The notes: generated by a model not told the origin, from the letters alone. A stretch of 5,686 nt of DNA from Eubacterium sp. UBA3279 (GCA_002361775.1 DETV01000056.1:1-5686); one strand, 5' to 3'; counted from the first letter of the stretch, positions 1 through 5,036 are shown. Translations and numbers: made by a program.

Positions 1-1
1 T

Positions 2-53
2 AAAAAATGCCTGCCTGGAACTTTTATAGATAGTAAAGTTCCAAACAGACATT
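2..53 (-). terminator. Possible intrinsic terminator at the left edge
   Basis: An 8-bp perfect inverted repeat (GGAACTTT at 17-24, AAAGTTCC at 35-42) has a 10-base loop and extends outward imperfectly to about 6-53. Read on the minus strand, the right arm is followed directly by TTTTTT, as expected of a Rho-independent terminator for leftward transcription. The extended stem has several mismatches, so this could instead be a recombination-related inverted repeat at the end of an element. No gene that it would terminate is visible apart from the tRNA, which has a closer terminator. Confidence 0.45.
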
Positions 54-64
54 GCTGTTTGACC

Positions 65-371
65 ATTAGCTGTAGCTAATAGAATTGAATACTGTTTCAG
101 CTAATTCATGTTTGCAGGTTTGGGAGAGATTGTTTCTTTTCCCGCCTTTTCTCTGATTTACATCCCCGAATAAGGGGTGACAACGGAGCGGAACCCAAAT
201 GTTAGCTGGACTTCTTAAAACCCATGTTTGCAAACCGGTAATTTTGATTAGATGTCAGCTAACAAAAATCGGATTGCGTTAGCTGGAAATTGATCATTTT
301 GAATGGAATTTTGTGTCACGAACGTGATTTGAAAATAACAAAAGCGTTCGTTGTCAGCTAATCCAGCTAAC
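65..371. repeat. Cluster of seven CAGCTAA heptamers in both orientations
   Basis: CAGCTAA occurs on the plus strand at 98-104, 256-262, 355-361 and 364-370, and as TTAGCTG at 66-72, 202-208 and 279-285. An eighth near-copy (TAGCTAA, 73-79) makes a palindrome with the first one (ATTAGCT, 2 bases, AGCTAAT, 65-80). Longer forms recur: ATGTTAGCTGGA at 199-210 has its exact reverse complement at 362-373, and TGTCAGCTAA occurs at 253-262 and 352-361. The copies at 256-263 and 278-285 form an 8-bp inverted repeat with a 14-base spacer. I saw no such cluster elsewhere in the window. The arrangement resembles arm-type sites of a tyrosine integrase, excisionase sites, or regulator operators next to a tRNA attachment site. 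The function is inferred; the repeats are seen. Confidence 0.8.
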
Positions 372-386
372 ATTTTCGAACGCTTT
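341..386 (-). terminator. Terminator hairpin of tRNA-Arg with two CAGCTAA copies in its loop
   Basis: A perfect 10-bp inverted repeat (AAAGCGTTCG at 341-350 and CGAACGCTTT at 377-386) begins 7 bases after the tRNA 3' end. Read on the minus strand, it is followed by a U-rich tail (TTTTGTTATTTT), so it fits a Rho-independent terminator for the tRNA transcript. The loop is unusually long at 26 bases and contains two direct CAGCTAA copies 9 bases apart (355-361, 364-370). This overlaps the terminator with the putative protein-binding array. Confidence 0.7.
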
Positions 387-392
387 GAAGCC

Positions 393-466
393 CGTCGCCA
401 AGAGGATTTGAACCTCCGACCCCTCGCTTAGGAGGCGAGTGCTCTATCCAGCTGAGCTATGACGAC
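393..466 (-). tRNA. tRNA-Arg (anticodon CCU)
   Basis: This tRNA decodes AGG arginine codons. It is 74 nt and folds into a standard cloverleaf: a 7-bp acceptor stem (GTCGTCA with TGGCGAC, including a G-U pair), a D arm GCTC/GAGC with loop AGCTGGATA, and an anticodon stem CTCGC/GCGAG around loop CTCCTAA. The anticodon is CCT at tRNA positions 34-36. The T arm is GGAGG, TTCAAAT, CCTCT with one G-U pair, and the discriminator base is G. The 3' CCA is not encoded (the bases after the discriminator are GGC), so it must be added by CCA-transferase. A good promoter lies about 60 bases upstream and a hairpin terminator directly downstream, so it appears to be a stand-alone transcription unit. Two degraded copies of its 5' half lie upstream at about 699-738 and 946-983. 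Confidence 0.97.
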
Positions 467-526
467 ACATGCCGCAAACCCTTGATTTTACTGGGTTTCT
501 GGGATTTTTCCCTTCGGCCATATATA

Positions 527-555
527 AGATTATCAACTCTTTTTCGAGTTGTCAA
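527..555 (-). promoter_or_regulatory. Promoter of tRNA-Arg, with a palindromic spacer
   Basis: On the minus strand there is a consensus -35 TTGACA (550-555), a 17-base spacer and a -10 TAATCT (527-532). Transcription would start near 520, giving a leader of about 55 bases before the tRNA 5' end at 466. Part of the -35 and the spacer form a 6-bp inverted repeat (CAACTC at 534-539, GAGTTG at 546-551). This could be an operator-like element or chance. The leader contains two small GC-rich hairpins (476-498 and 501-512). Confidence 0.75.
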
Positions 556-698
556 TCTACAGATTTTTTTGATTTGGTAACATTAGAACGTTCCCCAATT
601 TGGGGAATGCTTTGTTGTCACCATTAGCATTTTTCAGAATAGATTCGAACTGAAAGTTGTTTTTCATTTTTTCCCTTTGGGGAATGCCTCGGCTTTCT

Positions 699-738
699 CT
701 TAGGAGGCGAATGCTCTATCCAGCTGAGCTATGCCGAC
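699..738 (-). pseudogene. Truncated tRNA-Arg(CCU): 5' half only
   Basis: Forty bases match the 5' half of the intact tRNA-Arg at 38 of 40 positions (my hand count), from the first acceptor base through the D arm and the complete anticodon loop CTCCTAA plus one base. The match stops abruptly there. The following bases (AGAAAGCC on the minus strand) break the anticodon stem, and no T arm or 3' acceptor strand follows, so it cannot be a working tRNA. One difference (T to G at tRNA position 5) would suit a normal partner strand TGCCGAC, suggesting decay from a once-functional second tRNA-Arg. The truncation point coincides with the edge of the anticodon loop, a known crossover region for some tRNA-targeting integrases. 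Confidence 0.85.
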
Positions 739-945
739 ATACGATTTTTGGCTTAAAATAAGGCTTTTTGTGCCTTTTTGCCTCGAAGTCGTTAACCGAT
801 TTTTTTCTATTTTCAGCCGATATTTTTTTCGGCGAAAATGCTATTTGCGTCCTCTGCAGCACTTGGCTTTTCTAATCAAAATTCTCAGTACCGAATTGCC
901 ATCGACACCTGAGTACTTTTCAGAAGTTGTCAGTACAGGTCCCCC

Positions 946-983
946 CTTAGGAGCCGAATACTCTATTTATCTAATCAATCTGC
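946..983 (-). pseudogene. Highly decayed third tRNA-Arg(CCU) 5' half
   Basis: The minus-strand segment from the base after the anticodon loop back through the 3' part of the D arm (GAGTATTCGGCTCCTAAG) matches the truncated copy at 699-738 in 16 of 18 positions, anticodon loop CTCCTAA included. Going towards the 5' end, similarity fades through the D loop (AGATAAATA against AGCTGGATA) and is barely recognisable in the acceptor strand. About two bases are lost overall. As in the other relic, nothing resembling a T arm follows; a run of six Gs and an unrelated hairpin (907-940) come next. A promoter-like element lies about 40 bases upstream. I consider it the oldest of three copies. Confidence 0.65.
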
Positions 984-1021
984 ACATAGGCTTCATTTTA
1001 AAATTATTCTCGCACCTTTTA

Positions 1022-1050
1022 ATTCTACTATACCTGCCTCTAAAATACAA
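1022..1050 (-). promoter_or_regulatory. Relic promoter upstream of the third tRNA-Arg copy
   Basis: On the minus strand, TTGTAT (1045-1050), a 17-base spacer and TAGAAT (1022-1027) form a sigma-A-like promoter. Transcription would begin near 1015, about 32 bases before the relic tRNA 5' end, which is a spacing typical for a tRNA gene. It sits directly after the DUF3881 stop codon and has no intact gene to serve before the tRNA region. It may be a fossil or may still drive transcription towards the intact tRNA. Confidence 0.4.
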
Positions 1051-1078
1051 CTATTTTTTCTTATAGCATATATCTCTA

Positions 1079-1954
1079 TTAAAAGTTTACATTTCCCTGA
1101 AGCCAAATGATTCCTTTAAATCTTCTTCCTGTTTTCGGCTCTCCCAGCAGATCTTTCTGATTAATGCACACATCAAACTGCATATCATTACATTTCAGGG
1201 AAAGCTGATACATATATTCTCCTGTCAATGTATTCTCTTCCAGCAGGACTTCTGTAATTTCTCCAAGAATACTGTAGCGGTCACATTCCATCCCATAAGG
1301 CATAAAATGTGTATCCACAATGGAAAATATATCTTCATTTTCAATTCGCTTAGATATCATGGAATAAGTATCCATATCTTCCATGGTAAGGCTTTCCATG
1401 GCATCCTCATTCCCTTTTCTTGCCTCATTGATCAGTTGTGTCCGTTTTTTTGTAATTTGTTGATCCTTTTCCTGTTGCCTTCTGTTTTTTTGAATAGGGA
1501 GCAAAATACAACCTTCTGTAGATAACGCAGCCAGTGTCAGGGTGGTGTGGGTTTGACCCAACACCCCTTTATATTTCTGGTTTAAATATTCCCCTGCATT
1601 GGTTAAATAGAAAATCAGAGTTACCCCTATGCGAACATCATCACAAGCTCCGGAAAAACTTTCTTTTTCTGAATGTTGCTCCACTATTACATCTTCACCC
1701 GTTGAAATTCCCGTTCCACGAAAATAAGGAAAGTAATATTCCATCTGGAATTCATCATTTTCGTCATATTCTCCACAGACAGTTATTCCTGTATCACATC
1801 CAAATGATTTGGACATTTCTGCAAATATGCGATTATTCCCTTCATCCACGATCATTTTTGAATCATAGGAACGAATCACTTCTCTCAATACAACATCCAG
1901 TTCTTTTTTATTTTTAAAGTCTGAAAATCCAACCGCTCTGAGATATTGATGCAT
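1079..1954 (-). CDS. DUF3881 family protein (function unknown)
   Basis: I recognise this 291-residue protein as a DUF3881 family member from its opening MHQYLRAVGFS, the central LAALSTEGCILLPIQKN (residues 141-157), the ESLTMEDMDTY stretch (187-197), the FSIVDTHFMPYGMECDRYSILGE region (210-232) and the end GEPKTGRRFKGIIWLQG (271-287). The family is of unknown function and, to my knowledge, found mainly in Lachnospiraceae. There is no signal peptide or membrane segment, so it should be cytoplasmic. Residues about 155-185 are rich in charge and Gln, possibly a helical linker between two halves. The start at 1954 is supported by AGGAGG (minus strand, 1962-1967) seven bases upstream. The gene follows serS after 81 bases with no strong promoter or terminator between, so co-transcription with serS is likely. 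I see no clear terminator after it. Confidence 0.93.
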   Translation of the reverse strand: MHQYLRAVGFSDFKNKKELDVVLREVIRSYDSKMIVDEGNNRIFAEMSKSFGCDTGITVCGEYDENDEFQMEYYFPYFRGTGISTGEDVIVEQHSEKESFSGACDDVRIGVTLIFYLTNAGEYLNQKYKGVLGQTHTTLTLAALSTEGCILLPIQKNRRQQEKDQQITKKRTQLINEARKGNEDAMESLTMEDMDTYSMISKRIENEDIFSIVDTHFMPYGMECDRYSILGEITEVLLEENTLTGEYMYQLSLKCNDMQFDVCINQKDLLGEPKTGRRFKGIIWLQGNVNF

Positions 1955-1985
1955 AGAGGTACCTCCTTTCTTTTTTGTTTTTAGG

Positions 1986-2006
1986 TTACATAATTTATTT
2001 ACATAA
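1986..2006. repeat. TTACATAA pair, 13-base period, after serS
   Basis: TTACATAA occurs at 1986-1993 and 1999-2006, in the gap between serS and the DUF3881 gene. A very similar pair lies after the DUF4446 gene (3554-3573). The two 21-base blocks agree at about 17 positions (hand alignment). In AT-rich intergenic DNA this may be chance; a binding site or a small dispersed repeat is possible. Confidence 0.3.
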
Positions 2007-2035
2007 CATTTGGCGAATTTTACTCTCCACAGCGA

Positions 2036-3322
2036 TTATTTCTTGGGTACGATTTTTTCAATTCCGCCCATGTATGGCTGCAGCGCTTTTGGTATACTTA
2101 CGCTTCCATCTGCATTCAGATTATTTTCCAGGAATGCAATTAACATTCTCGGAGGCGCTACTACTGTATTATTTAATGTATGTGCAAAGTATTTTCCATG
2201 TTCACCATTTACACGAATTTTTAATCTTCTTGCCTGTGCATCTCCCAAATTGGAGCAACTTCCCACCTCAAAGTATTTTTTCTGTCTTGGAGACCATGCT
2301 TCCACATCAATGGATTTCACTTTTAAGTCTGCCAGATCACCGGAGCAGCATTCCAATGTACGTACAGGAATATCCAGAGAGCGGAATAATTCCACAGTGT
2401 TCTGCCACAGTTTATCAAACCACATTTTACTTTCTTCTGGTTTACATACAACAATCATTTCCTGTTTTTCGAACTGATGAATACGATAAACTCCTCTTTC
2501 TTCCAGTCCATGAGCTCCTTTCTCTTTTCTGAAGCAAGGAGAGTAGCTGGTAAGAGTTCTCGGCAGTGTTTCTTCCGGCAATATTGTATCAATAAATTTA
2601 CCGATCATAGAATGTTCGCTGGTACCAATCAGGTACAGATCTTCACCTTCAATCTTATACATCATGGAATCCATCTCAGCAAAGCTCATAACGCCCGTAA
2701 CCACGTCGCTTCGAATCATAAATGGCGGTACGCAGTAAGTAAATCCTTTATTGATCATAAAGTCTCTTGCATAAGAAATCACAGCAGAATGTATCCGCGC
2801 AATATCTCCCATAAGGTAATAGAATCCGTTTCCTGCCACTTTTCTTGCGCTGTCCAGATCTAATCCATCAAAGGATTCCATAATTTCTGCATGATAAGGA
2901 ATTTCAAATTCTGGAACTACCGGTTCTCCGAAACGTTCCACTTCCACATTTTCACTGTCATCCTTTCCAATAGGAACGGATGGATCAATGATATTTGGAA
3001 TTGTCATCATATTTTTTTTGATTTTTTCTTCTACTTCTTTTTCTCTTGCAGACAATTCTTCAATACGGGCTCCTGAAGCTGCCACCTGTTTTTTCACTTC
3101 TTCAGCTTCTTCTTTTTTCCCCTGCGCCATCAATGCGCCGATCTGTTTAGAGATTTTATTTTTGTTTGCCCGAAGTCCTTCTACTTCCTGTTTAATATTT
3201 CTGTTTTCCTGATCTAATGCGATCACTTCATCCACTAATGGTAATTTCTGATCCTGAAATTTTTTTCTGATATTTTCTTTAACCACTTCCGGATTTTCTC
3301 TGACAAATTTAATATCTAACAT
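2036..3322 (-). CDS. serS: Seryl-tRNA synthetase (class II)
   Basis: The enzyme charges tRNA-Ser with serine using ATP, in the cytoplasm, and the product also feeds selenocysteine synthesis where present. At 428 residues it has the usual length. Residues 1-105 are the N-terminal coiled-coil arm that grips the long variable arm of tRNA-Ser. The class II core follows: motif 1 around 172-203, the serine-site TSEH at 234-237, motif 2 around 260-290 with FRKE (264-267) and RIHQFEKQE (280-288), SCSN (355-358) and QARR (363-366), and motif 3 LNNTVVAPPRMLIAFLEN (383-400) with its ATP-binding Arg392. TSEH and the motif 3 variant resemble archaeal and eukaryotic SerRS more than the usual bacterial TAEV and GSGLAVGR forms. 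The start is supported by GGGAGG just upstream of ATG at 3322. It has its own promoter at 3363-3391 and no visible T-box. Confidence 0.97.
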   Translation of the reverse strand: MLDIKFVRENPEVVKENIRKKFQDQKLPLVDEVIALDQENRNIKQEVEGLRANKNKISKQIGALMAQGKKEEAEEVKKQVAASGARIEELSAREKEVEEKIKKNMMTIPNIIDPSVPIGKDDSENVEVERFGEPVVPEFEIPYHAEIMESFDGLDLDSARKVAGNGFYYLMGDIARIHSAVISYARDFMINKGFTYCVPPFMIRSDVVTGVMSFAEMDSMMYKIEGEDLYLIGTSEHSMIGKFIDTILPEETLPRTLTSYSPCFRKEKGAHGLEERGVYRIHQFEKQEMIVVCKPEESKMWFDKLWQNTVELFRSLDIPVRTLECCSGDLADLKVKSIDVEAWSPRQKKYFEVGSCSNLGDAQARRLKIRVNGEHGKYFAHTLNNTVVAPPRMLIAFLENNLNADGSVSIPKALQPYMGGIEKIVPKK

Positions 3323-3362
3323 AATTTCCTCCCTATTTTAAGGCATCGTTTACGATTAAATT

Positions 3363-3391
3363 ATTTTATACTAGTATTGCCTTTTTTTCAA
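3363..3391 (-). promoter_or_regulatory. Promoter of serS
   Basis: On the minus strand, TTGAAA (3386-3391), a 17-base spacer and TAAAAT (3363-3368) form a good sigma-A promoter; TATAAA two bases upstream gives an alternative -10. Transcription would start close to 3356 and leave a leader of about 35 bases. The start region carries a small inverted repeat, ATCGT/ACGAT (3345-3356). The short leader leaves no room for a T-box riboswitch. Confidence 0.65.
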
Positions 3392-3482
3392 GTCTTAAAA
3401 GCAGGAATCCCTTATTTAACCTGTCTTTCTTCCATCCAGTTATATAAAAAAGGTTCCCTGTAAATTTCTTTTCTATTACAAA

Positions 3483-3533
3483 ATACCCTGTCAGACTATC
3501 TGAAATTGTTTTTTCAAACAGCCGACAGGATAT
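3483..3533 (-). terminator. Terminator of the parA-parB-DUF4446 operon
   Basis: A two-tier hairpin. Outer arms at 3483-3492 and 3524-3533 pair over 10 positions on the minus-strand RNA (one G-U). After a small internal loop, inner arms at 3496-3503 and 3514-3521 pair over 8 positions (two G-U). The minus-strand sequence after the stem is TTTTG. It lies about 40 bases after the DUF4446 stop codon and before the serS promoter, which separates the two transcription units. Confidence 0.75.
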
Positions 3534-3553
3534 TATTCATCGAACTTTTAGTT

Positions 3554-3573
3554 TACATAATTATTATACATAA
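3554..3573. repeat. TACATAA pair, 13-base period, after the DUF4446 gene
   Basis: TACATAATT occurs at 3554-3562 and 3567-3575, directly after the DUF4446 stop codon. It is the same arrangement, with the same period, as the pair at 1986-2006 after serS. The meaning is unknown; chance in AT-rich sequence is a real possibility. Confidence 0.3.
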
Positions 3574-3575
3574 TT

Positions 3576-4088
3576 TTATATTTCTACTTCTCCAAATTTC
3601 ACCGCCTGGCGAAGAGCATCCATTTCTTCTGAACTAAGCAAAATATAAGATTCTCCGTTTACGATTTCTTTTATATACAAGAAGCAATTATCTCTGCTAT
3701 GTATTGCATTTAAAATGAATCCTGTATTTTTTCGATCCAACATAGCCAGAGCAAAACTTAATTTTCCTCCCACATCGTCAAAAGCGTCATATTTTACAAT
3801 TCCATATTTTGTGAGAGTTTTTCCTACTTCTTTTTTAAGTAATCGGATTTCTGAATTATTATCTTCGTTTGCAAGTGATAATCTGTCAACTTCTTTTAAT
3901 TTCTGGTTAAATACTCTTTCCAGACTTTGTCCATCTGCCCCTTTCATAAACATGGCATATTTTCTGTTTAATCGATGCAAACCTAAAGACATATTAAGTA
4001 TTATTACAATCAGTATTAATACAAGCACCATAAGCATCAATACCAGAATCCCCAGGTCTATTCCGATTTTTTCAAAAAAATCATTCAT
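3576..4088 (-). CDS. DUF4446 family membrane protein
   Basis: I recognise this 170-residue protein as DUF4446 from the conserved block KYGIVKYDAFDDVGGKLSFALAMLD (residues 94-118, seen in part) and NTGFILNAIHSRDN (121-134), and from its place next to parB. Residues about 10-33 form one hydrophobic membrane helix near the N-terminus. Residues about 55-92 are charged and probably a coiled coil, followed by a compact C-terminal domain that should face the cytoplasm. The function is not known. The gene starts 12 bases after parB ends, and its ribosome binding site (GGGAG, 7 bases before the ATG) touches the parB stop codon, so translation is probably coupled. Position in the partition operon suggests, but does not show, a role near the membrane in chromosome segregation or envelope processes. 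Confidence 0.92.
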   Translation of the reverse strand: MNDFFEKIGIDLGILVLMLMVLVLILIVIILNMSLGLHRLNRKYAMFMKGADGQSLERVFNQKLKEVDRLSLANEDNNSEIRLLKKEVGKTLTKYGIVKYDAFDDVGGKLSFALAMLDRKNTGFILNAIHSRDNCFLYIKEIVNGESYILLSSEEMDALRQAVKFGEVEI

Positions 4089-4100
4089 ATGTATACTCCC

Positions 4101-5036
4101 TTATTTTATTGATTCAAACATTTCAATCAACCGTTCCAGTTCTGCCTGTGAATAATATTCTATTTCTATTTTTCCTTTTTGATTGTCTTTATAATGAATA
4201 GAAACTTTCGTTCCCACAATGGATTTTATTTTTTCTTCTAATTCATGATAAATAACTTCCATCTGTGTGTTTACCACAGGTTCTTTTTGTTTTTTAGGTT
4301 TTTGAAGATCTTTCATGAGTTTTTCTGTTTCACGTACACTTAATTTTTCATCAAATATTCTCATAGCCACTGTGTACTGATAATCTCCGTCTTCTATCGC
4401 CAACAGCGCTCTGGCATGACCTGTTGTGATCATTTCATCCACTACCATCCGCTGCACTCTCTCGTCCAGTTTCAGTAATCTCATGGAATTTGTCACTGCT
4501 GTTCTGCTTTTGGAAACTCTTTCTGCAATTTCATCTTGTTTCAAATGAAATTCTTCCATAAGTCGTTTAAATGCCAGCGCTTCTTCTATCGGATTCAGAT
4601 CCTCTCTCTGAATATTTTCAATCAAGGATATTTCCACGACTTCTTGATCAGTAAATTCTTTTATGATAACAGGGATTTCCTTAACTCCTGCCAGTTTTGC
4701 CGCACGCCATCTTCTTTCTCCGGCAATAATTTCATAATAATCTTCTTTTTTCTGTACCAGCAATGGCTGCAGAACCCCAAATTGTTTAATGGATTCCGAC
4801 AATTCCACCAACGCATCTTCATCGAATTTTTTCCTTGGTTGTTCCCTATTGGGTTCTACCTCTCCTATTTTCACTTTCAATTCTACCGGCTTTTCTATGA
4901 TTTTTTCCACAACTTTTTCAATCACTTCCGGTTTTTCTGTTTTACTATCCATAGTTGTGTTTTTTCTCGGTCTGGGATTTCCGGATGGAATCAGTGAATC
5001 TAATCCTTTTCCTAATCCACCTTTTTTTACTGCCAT
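4101..5036 (-). CDS. parB: Chromosome partition protein ParB (Spo0J family)
   Basis: ParB binds parS sites near the origin, slides as a CTP-dependent clamp and, with ParA and SMC, organises and segregates the origin region. The 311-residue protein starts with the ParA-stimulating segment GLGKGLDSLIP (7-17), followed by a charged linker rich in Glu, Lys and Val (about 21-55). The CTP-binding domain shows PNREQPR (62-68), GERRWRA (106-112) and ENIQREDLNPIEEA (140-153). The helix-turn-helix that reads parS spans about 165-190 (LKQDEIAERVSKSRTAV). The C-terminal dimerisation domain is about 257-311. The ATG at 5036 overlaps the end of parA by 10 bases and is preceded by a run of six Gs (5044-5049), which suggests translational coupling. 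All signature motifs are intact, so it should be functional. Confidence 0.97.
   Translation of the reverse strand: MAVKKGGLGKGLDSLIPSGNPRPRKNTTMDSKTEKPEVIEKVVEKIIEKPVELKVKIGEVEPNREQPRKKFDEDALVELSESIKQFGVLQPLLVQKKEDYYEIIAGERRWRAAKLAGVKEIPVIIKEFTDQEVVEISLIENIQREDLNPIEEALAFKRLMEEFHLKQDEIAERVSKSRTAVTNSMRLLKLDERVQRMVVDEMITTGHARALLAIEDGDYQYTVAMRIFDEKLSVRETEKLMKDLQKPKKQKEPVVNTQMEVIYHELEEKIKSIVGTKVSIHYKDNQKGKIEIEYYSQAELERLIEMFESIK

Larger units (their letters stand above)
1..392. other. Gene-free segment 3' of the tRNA-Arg; probable end of an integrated element
   Basis: No open reading frame here has a plausible ribosome binding site or a recognisable product. The segment holds a left-edge hairpin, the CAGCTAA cluster, a direct repeat CATGTTTGCA at 107-116 and 223-232, a short CCCC/GGGG hairpin at 164-177, a palindrome TCACGAACGTGA at 316-327, and the tRNA terminator hairpin. 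CGAACG or its complement occurs three times (319-324, 345-350, 377-382). Because the tRNA is on the minus strand, this is the 3' side of the tRNA, where elements that integrate into tRNA 3' ends normally lie. That this is the arm of such an element is inference; no integrase gene is in the window. Confidence 0.4.
467..1078. other. Gene-free stretch between tRNA-Arg and the DUF3881 gene
   Basis: About 610 bases without a credible protein gene. It contains the tRNA promoter, two tRNA-Arg 5'-half relics, a relic promoter, and several small hairpins: AAACCC/GGGTTT (476-498) and GGGA/TCCC (501-512) in the tRNA leader, TTCCCCAA/TTGGGGAA (591-607), TTCCC/GGGAA (671-684), AAGGC/GCCTT (760-776), GCCGA/TCGGC (816-833), and a longer stem at 907-940. 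The repeat TTTGGGGAATGC occurs at 599-610 and 676-687. The base composition is strongly AT-rich with long T runs. The pattern suits a decayed, repeatedly rearranged intergenic site rather than a functional gene. Confidence 0.6.

Noticed and set aside
248..373. 41-codon minus-strand frame beginning inside the tRNA terminator (starts MLAGL)
   Set aside because: No ribosome binding site, and its start lies in the terminator loop; the coding pattern follows from the CAGCTAA repeats. A 27-codon plus-strand frame starting at 199 with the same first residues is rejected for the same reason.
641..655. GATTCGAAC, which looks like a tRNA T-loop, possibly the lost 3' half of the truncated tRNA
   Set aside because: The flanking bases do not form a T stem, no acceptor strand follows, and it is about 45 bases too far away. 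A coincidence or extremely decayed remnant cannot be separated.
760..776. AAGGC/GCCTT hairpin as a terminator between the relics
   Set aside because: The stem has only 5 bp and the tail on the minus strand is weak; it lies in a low-complexity T/GCC-rich stretch where such pairs arise easily.
731..1066. Open reading frame of 111 codons on the plus strand
   Set aside because: Its ATG lies inside the tRNA relic, there is no ribosome binding site at proper distance, the product is low-complexity and unlike any known protein, and it crosses the second relic and the relic promoter.
3323..3575. T-box riboswitch upstream of serS
   Set aside because: No GGTGG-type T-box sequence or anti-terminator is visible on the minus strand, and the likely transcript leader is only about 35 bases.
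4326..4341. parS-like site inside parB (contains TGTTTCACGT, a perfect half site)
   Set aside because: Only about 11 of 16 positions match the Firmicute parS consensus, and another unrelated spot (around 1712-1727 in the DUF3881 gene) scores equally by eye, so it is not distinguishable from chance. ParB chromatin immunoprecipitation would decide.
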